From Deltaproteobacteria bacterium (GTDB lineage: Bacteria > Desulfobacterota > Desulfarculia > Adiutricales > Adiutricaceae), in NCBI GenBank assembly GCA_031273455.1, contig JAISRZ010000136.1:1-57579 (forward strand): 57,579 nucleotides of DNA. Reading direction: 5' to 3'. Under the pieces are notes generated by a model that saw nothing but the letters and a program-made list of their open reading frames with translations, was not told where the DNA came from and did not search any database. The position numbers and the translations under genes are program-made. Shown piece after piece: positions 55,039-57,579 of the stretch; position 1 is the first letter of the stretch; the number at the start of each line of letters is the position of its first letter.

Positions 55039-55142
55039 ATAAATAATGTTTAGAGGTTATAGAGGGTTTTTAAGCTGTTTTTCATGGTTATAGGGATATA
55101 GTTAAGGTATTACTAAGTGTTTTTAGGCGTTTTCTCCGTGAC

Positions 55143-55490
55143 CTAAGTCTTAAAAGGTCTTCTATCAAGTGGAAAATTGTCGTGATTAGCCCGAAAACTT
55201 AAAGAGGGAGGAGATTGCCGGGCCCACATCACTTCGGCGTAGATTGGGTTAACCGGTCTGAGATTCGCGTCTTGGTCTAAAGTTACCAGTCCCAGGGCCT
55301 GGCGGCGCTGTCGATCGTCGCTACTGGGGAAACTTGACTGTCCGTTCCAGCGAAAACGGAATCCCTGACCCTTAAGACCCTAGGTTCTTTAAACCTTTCC
55401 AAAAGTGGTCGATATGGACATCGCGGCGCTTAATCAGGTTTTCAGCGGCCAGGTCAATGGTTTTTCCGCTGTTACTTCTTGGGAAAAATC
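55143..55490 (-). pseudogene. Remnant of an AAA-like ATP-binding protein (C-terminal part)
   Basis: Reading the minus strand, KTIDLAAENLIKRRDVHIDHF is found in one frame and LLERFKEPRVLR, then SSDDRQRRQALGLV, then LRPVNPIYAEV in another. These are, in order, the conserved C-terminal motifs (LIxRRDTHLD, LxEPRV, DDLxYxxDLGLV, LxIANPIYREV) of a widespread family of about 500-aa AAA-like ATP-binding proteins. The frame change lies near 55400-55410, an in-frame TGA occurs near 55490, and the ATPase half is gone. It ends with a stop at 55143. A plus-strand frame (55414-55566) overlapping it is a shadow. Confidence 0.65.
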
Positions 55491-55562
55491 ATTGTTTAGG
55501 AGGCTGATAACCGCCATTTTGGCCATTTTGGCCAAAGTGGCCATCGGCGCCTTTAAAGGCCT

Positions 55563-56801
55563 TTAGATTGGGATAAGGTCGGGATTTTTATGGCTGACTA
55601 AGTCGCGAAGCCAGGCCCAAGCCTTTTTCGTTCCCTTTAAAATCCCCATTTCCTCGATAGACGAGGCGCCTAAGGCCCTTTTCAAAAACTCCTCGTGCCC
55701 CTTGAGGCTCAACCTAAAGGAAAAAAGCTGGGAATAGCCGCCCTGGCCATTGGGGATGGCCAAAGTCGGGGCGGTTAGGCGATGACCGATGGCGTAGGGG
55801 CCATCCACGGTGACGCGGGTTTTAAAAAGCAAAAAGCGCCGGTAATAGAAAAAGAGCCCGTCATCGGCCAGGACTAGACGGCCAAAAGTCCTTTTGGGGA
55901 TCTTGAGGGTTTTTTTCGCCCGACCGCTAGCGAAGGCCCAAATCGCGTCGCTAGGGGGATCGGGTTTACGCCAGCGGCGAAAGACTAAGTCAAAAGAGAA
56001 CAGAAGGCCCCAGACCGTGAGTTTAAATGACCAGCGGACCAAGACGATGGAAATTACGATGACGATGATTGAGGCTAAGAGGCCCAAAAGGGGGTGGATG
56101 GCCCCCAAGCCCAAAATAGTTCCCGTCAGAAGGGCCCGAAAGCCTTTGAGAACCGGGGCGGCCAAGGAGGGGGCCAATAGGCACAAAACGTTAATCGAGT
56201 TGGAAACGCACCAAATTACCCAATAGACGATGGTCCCGCAAAAGGCGGCTAAAAGCCCGGCCGCCCCGCCATATTCCCCCCCGGCCGAATAGTCGGAGGC
56301 TTGGGCGGCGGCGGTGAAGAACCAGGGCCCTACAACGTTTAAGGCCTCCTGGGCCGTGGGCTTTATGATGGAGGCCAGCCCCGGGACGGACAAGGCGTAG
56401 GCCAATAAGCCCCAGAGGCCCATGACCCCTTCCTCCGCGGCGGCCAACAGTTTTTGGAGCGGCTCGAAGGGCAAAAAATCCTTAGAGAGGAAAAGAAGCA
56501 AAACGGCCCCGGCGATCAAAAGAAACGACCCGGAAGAGTGCCAAGGGACCTGGCTCCGGTCATCGGCGGCCAAATAGCCGTAAAGGCCCCGACCGAAAAG
56601 AACGAGCCCGGGGGAGACGGCGAGGCCCGTGGCCGAGTGGACCGAGGTAGCGAGGTCGTTGGCGGTGGCCAAATCGTCCAATTTCTGGCCGTAATTGGAG
56701 TCGACCCCCAAAACGCTGGCGCTTAAGGAAAAGCCTAAGGTCAAAAAGAGGAAAAACCAAAAAAGAAAATGGGGAAAAAACCTTGGGTTTTTTCGATTCA
56801 T
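55563..56801 (-). CDS. Hypothetical multi-pass membrane protein
   Basis: 412 aa from the ATG at 56801, which has GGTGA about 6 nt upstream; a TTG four codons earlier is possible. A signal-like helix (FFPHFLFWFFLFLTLGFSL) is followed by about six further hydrophobic segments up to residue 275 (for example SGSFLLIAGAVLLLFLS, LLASIIVIVISIVLVRWSF). A soluble C-terminal domain of about 140 residues then follows (FGRLVLADDGLFFYYRRFLL). I recognise no family. It resembles an integral membrane protein with a cytoplasmic regulatory domain. Its base composition matches the core genes and it is intact, unlike its neighbours. Confidence 0.7.
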   Translation of the reverse strand: MNRKNPRFFPHFLFWFFLFLTLGFSLSASVLGVDSNYGQKLDDLATANDLATSVHSATGLAVSPGLVLFGRGLYGYLAADDRSQVPWHSSGSFLLIAGAVLLLFLSKDFLPFEPLQKLLAAAEEGVMGLWGLLAYALSVPGLASIIKPTAQEALNVVGPWFFTAAAQASDYSAGGEYGGAAGLLAAFCGTIVYWVIWCVSNSINVLCLLAPSLAAPVLKGFRALLTGTILGLGAIHPLLGLLASIIVIVISIVLVRWSFKLTVWGLLFSFDLVFRRWRKPDPPSDAIWAFASGRAKKTLKIPKRTFGRLVLADDGLFFYYRRFLLFKTRVTVDGPYAIGHRLTAPTLAIPNGQGGYSQLFSFRLSLKGHEEFLKRALGASSIEEMGILKGTKKAWAWLRDLVSHKNPDLIPI

Positions 56802-56949
56802 GGCGGTCACCAAGCCTAGCCGAGGGAGCGACTCCCCAGAGGCCGAACAAAAACGTATGGGGTCATCTTTAAAGCCGAATTTTACGGCGCCTTTTTGGTG
56901 GCTGTCAATGGCGACTAAAAGCTCGCCAATGTCTTTATGGACAACTTAA

Positions 56950-57153
56950 ACACATGAGAAGATCTCGGCTGGTTGTGTTTTAGTAGGTATATTTCAACCT
57001 GCCTTTTTACCATTTTTCTCAGCCATTATTAGTTTGTTATTGTCAATGTTTTTATCGTATAAACGTGATACATGTATAAAAAAGCAACAAATTATAGATG
57101 AATTTATTCAAACATTCACTAACAACTTTCTACACACCAATATAAAAAGGTGA
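56950..57153 (+). pseudogene. Small membrane protein, start missing
   Basis: An open frame of 67 codons has no good start codon at its 5' end. It contains FFSAIISLLLSMFLSYKRD, a membrane helix with a basic cytoplasmic flank, and a polar C terminus (KKQQIIDEFIQTFTNNF). Its stop lies 5 nt before the ATG of the next small gene, so the two look like remains of one operon. No family recognised. Confidence 0.35.
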
Positions 57154-57157
57154 TTTA

Positions 57158-57334
57158 ATGTCATTTATCGATTTAATTAGCAAAGAAACATTATCTTAGA
57201 TACTTTTTTATATTGTAATTTTTGGATTCTTTTTCTTTGGTCTTTACCTTAGTCACGTAGGTAATAAACTATTGGATGAAGAGAACAAAAGAATTGAGGA
57301 AAAAATCCTTTCAGACCAGGCGTCCAAAGAATAA
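57158..57334 (+). pseudogene. Small membrane protein interrupted by in-frame TAG
   Basis: ATG with AAAAGGTG 5 nt upstream. The frame reads MSFIDLISKETLS, TAG (57197-57199), then ILFYIVIFGFFFFGLYLSHV and a charged tail KLLDEENKRIEEKIL, ending in TAA. A 59-codon frame with a helix plus amphipathic tail is clearly preserved around a single amber codon. It is probably a nonsense mutation; readthrough or pyrrolysine use is a remote alternative with no support elsewhere in the window. Confidence 0.45.
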
Positions 57335-57579
57335 CGCCTGTCCTCCCTGGAGAATACCGGAGGCAGTACTCTTTCTAATTTCTCTAAAATATAATTTTTA
57401 TTAATATCCTTATATTACTCTATGCGATTTAATGTATTAAATATAATACAATTTTTTTTATGATTTTTATTTTTTATACGCTTTTATTATTGTTATTTAA
57501 GTTATTAAATTGTCATATGATATTAATAATTTTTAATTAACATTTACGGTACCTTTCCGGCGGAAATGGAACCATTCTA
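57335..57579. other. Right edge of the window, AT-rich
   Basis: A weak hairpin (CCTCC/GGAGG with flanking CTG/CAG, about 57339-57373) follows the small membrane gene and may end its transcript. The remaining sequence is very AT-rich with no gene. Confidence 0.4.

Noticed and set aside
55414..55566. 50-codon plus-strand frame with a plausible amphipathic product, ending at the stop of the membrane protein gene
   Set aside because: The minus strand of the same bases encodes conserved motifs of an AAA-like protein remnant, so the plus frame is a shadow.

Overview
The window looks like chromosome from an anaerobic, heme-rich bacterium, most likely a Desulfobacterota (former Deltaproteobacteria) lineage. 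The reasons are NrfA/NrfH ammonia-forming nitrite reductases, system II cytochrome c maturation, the siroheme-route heme enzyme AhbC, a Ni-Fe carbon monoxide dehydrogenase and many ATP-dependent low-potential reductases. Long gene-poor stretches, broken genes and toxin or nuclease partners that are missing or frameshifted suggest a reducing, perhaps host-associated genome. The taxonomic guess is inference. No rRNA, tRNA, CRISPR array or insertion sequence was recognised.

Layout. 1-5.5 kb: argJ and a TraB/GumN-family protein in largely empty sequence. 5.5-11 kb: a defence island with an MmeI-like methyltransferase lacking its nuclease domain, a C5-cytosine methyltransferase overlapping a frameshifted HEPN gene, and an intact vapB-type antitoxin followed by a wrecked vapC. 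11-18.5 kb (minus strand): ahbC, nrfH, nrfA, resB and ccsA in one run, with a second nrfA upstream carrying its own terminator. 18.5-20.5 kb: a near-consensus promoter followed by stacked hairpins (candidate ncRNA), then a degenerate pseudopilin.

20.6-45.9 kb is the centrepiece: about 25 kb of twenty genes, all on the minus strand, mostly separated by less than 110 bp, with several ATGA overlaps. In transcription order it encodes an SsuB/TauB-type ATPase; two permeases; an activator ATPase fused to a 2-hydroxyacyl-CoA-dehydratase-like domain; four tandem double-cubane/HgdB-like proteins; a stand-alone HgdC-like activator; five tandem lipoprotein substrate-binding proteins; NifK-like and NifD-like proteins; cysteine synthase; an MFS exporter; two more permeases; and a His-rich substrate-binding protein. 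A promoter with a perfect 16-bp palindrome in its spacer precedes it. The NifDK-like pair keeps all six P-cluster cysteines but has lost residues needed for N2 reduction, and no NifH is present. My working hypothesis is an import-and-reduce system for a small, probably sulfur-containing, substrate: ABC import, ATP-driven reduction by the nitrogenase-like and double-cubane-like enzymes, and sulfide capture by CysK. This is inference.

46-57.6 kb: a membrane protein, an orphan MNT nucleotidyltransferase, a CO dehydrogenase with an unusual Pro/Ala/Lys/Glu repeat extension and a good terminator, an AT-rich secreted protein made of six 98-residue pilin-head-like repeats, a frameshifted secreted protein, a remnant of an AAA-like ATPase, a multi-pass membrane protein, and two small membrane-protein remnants.
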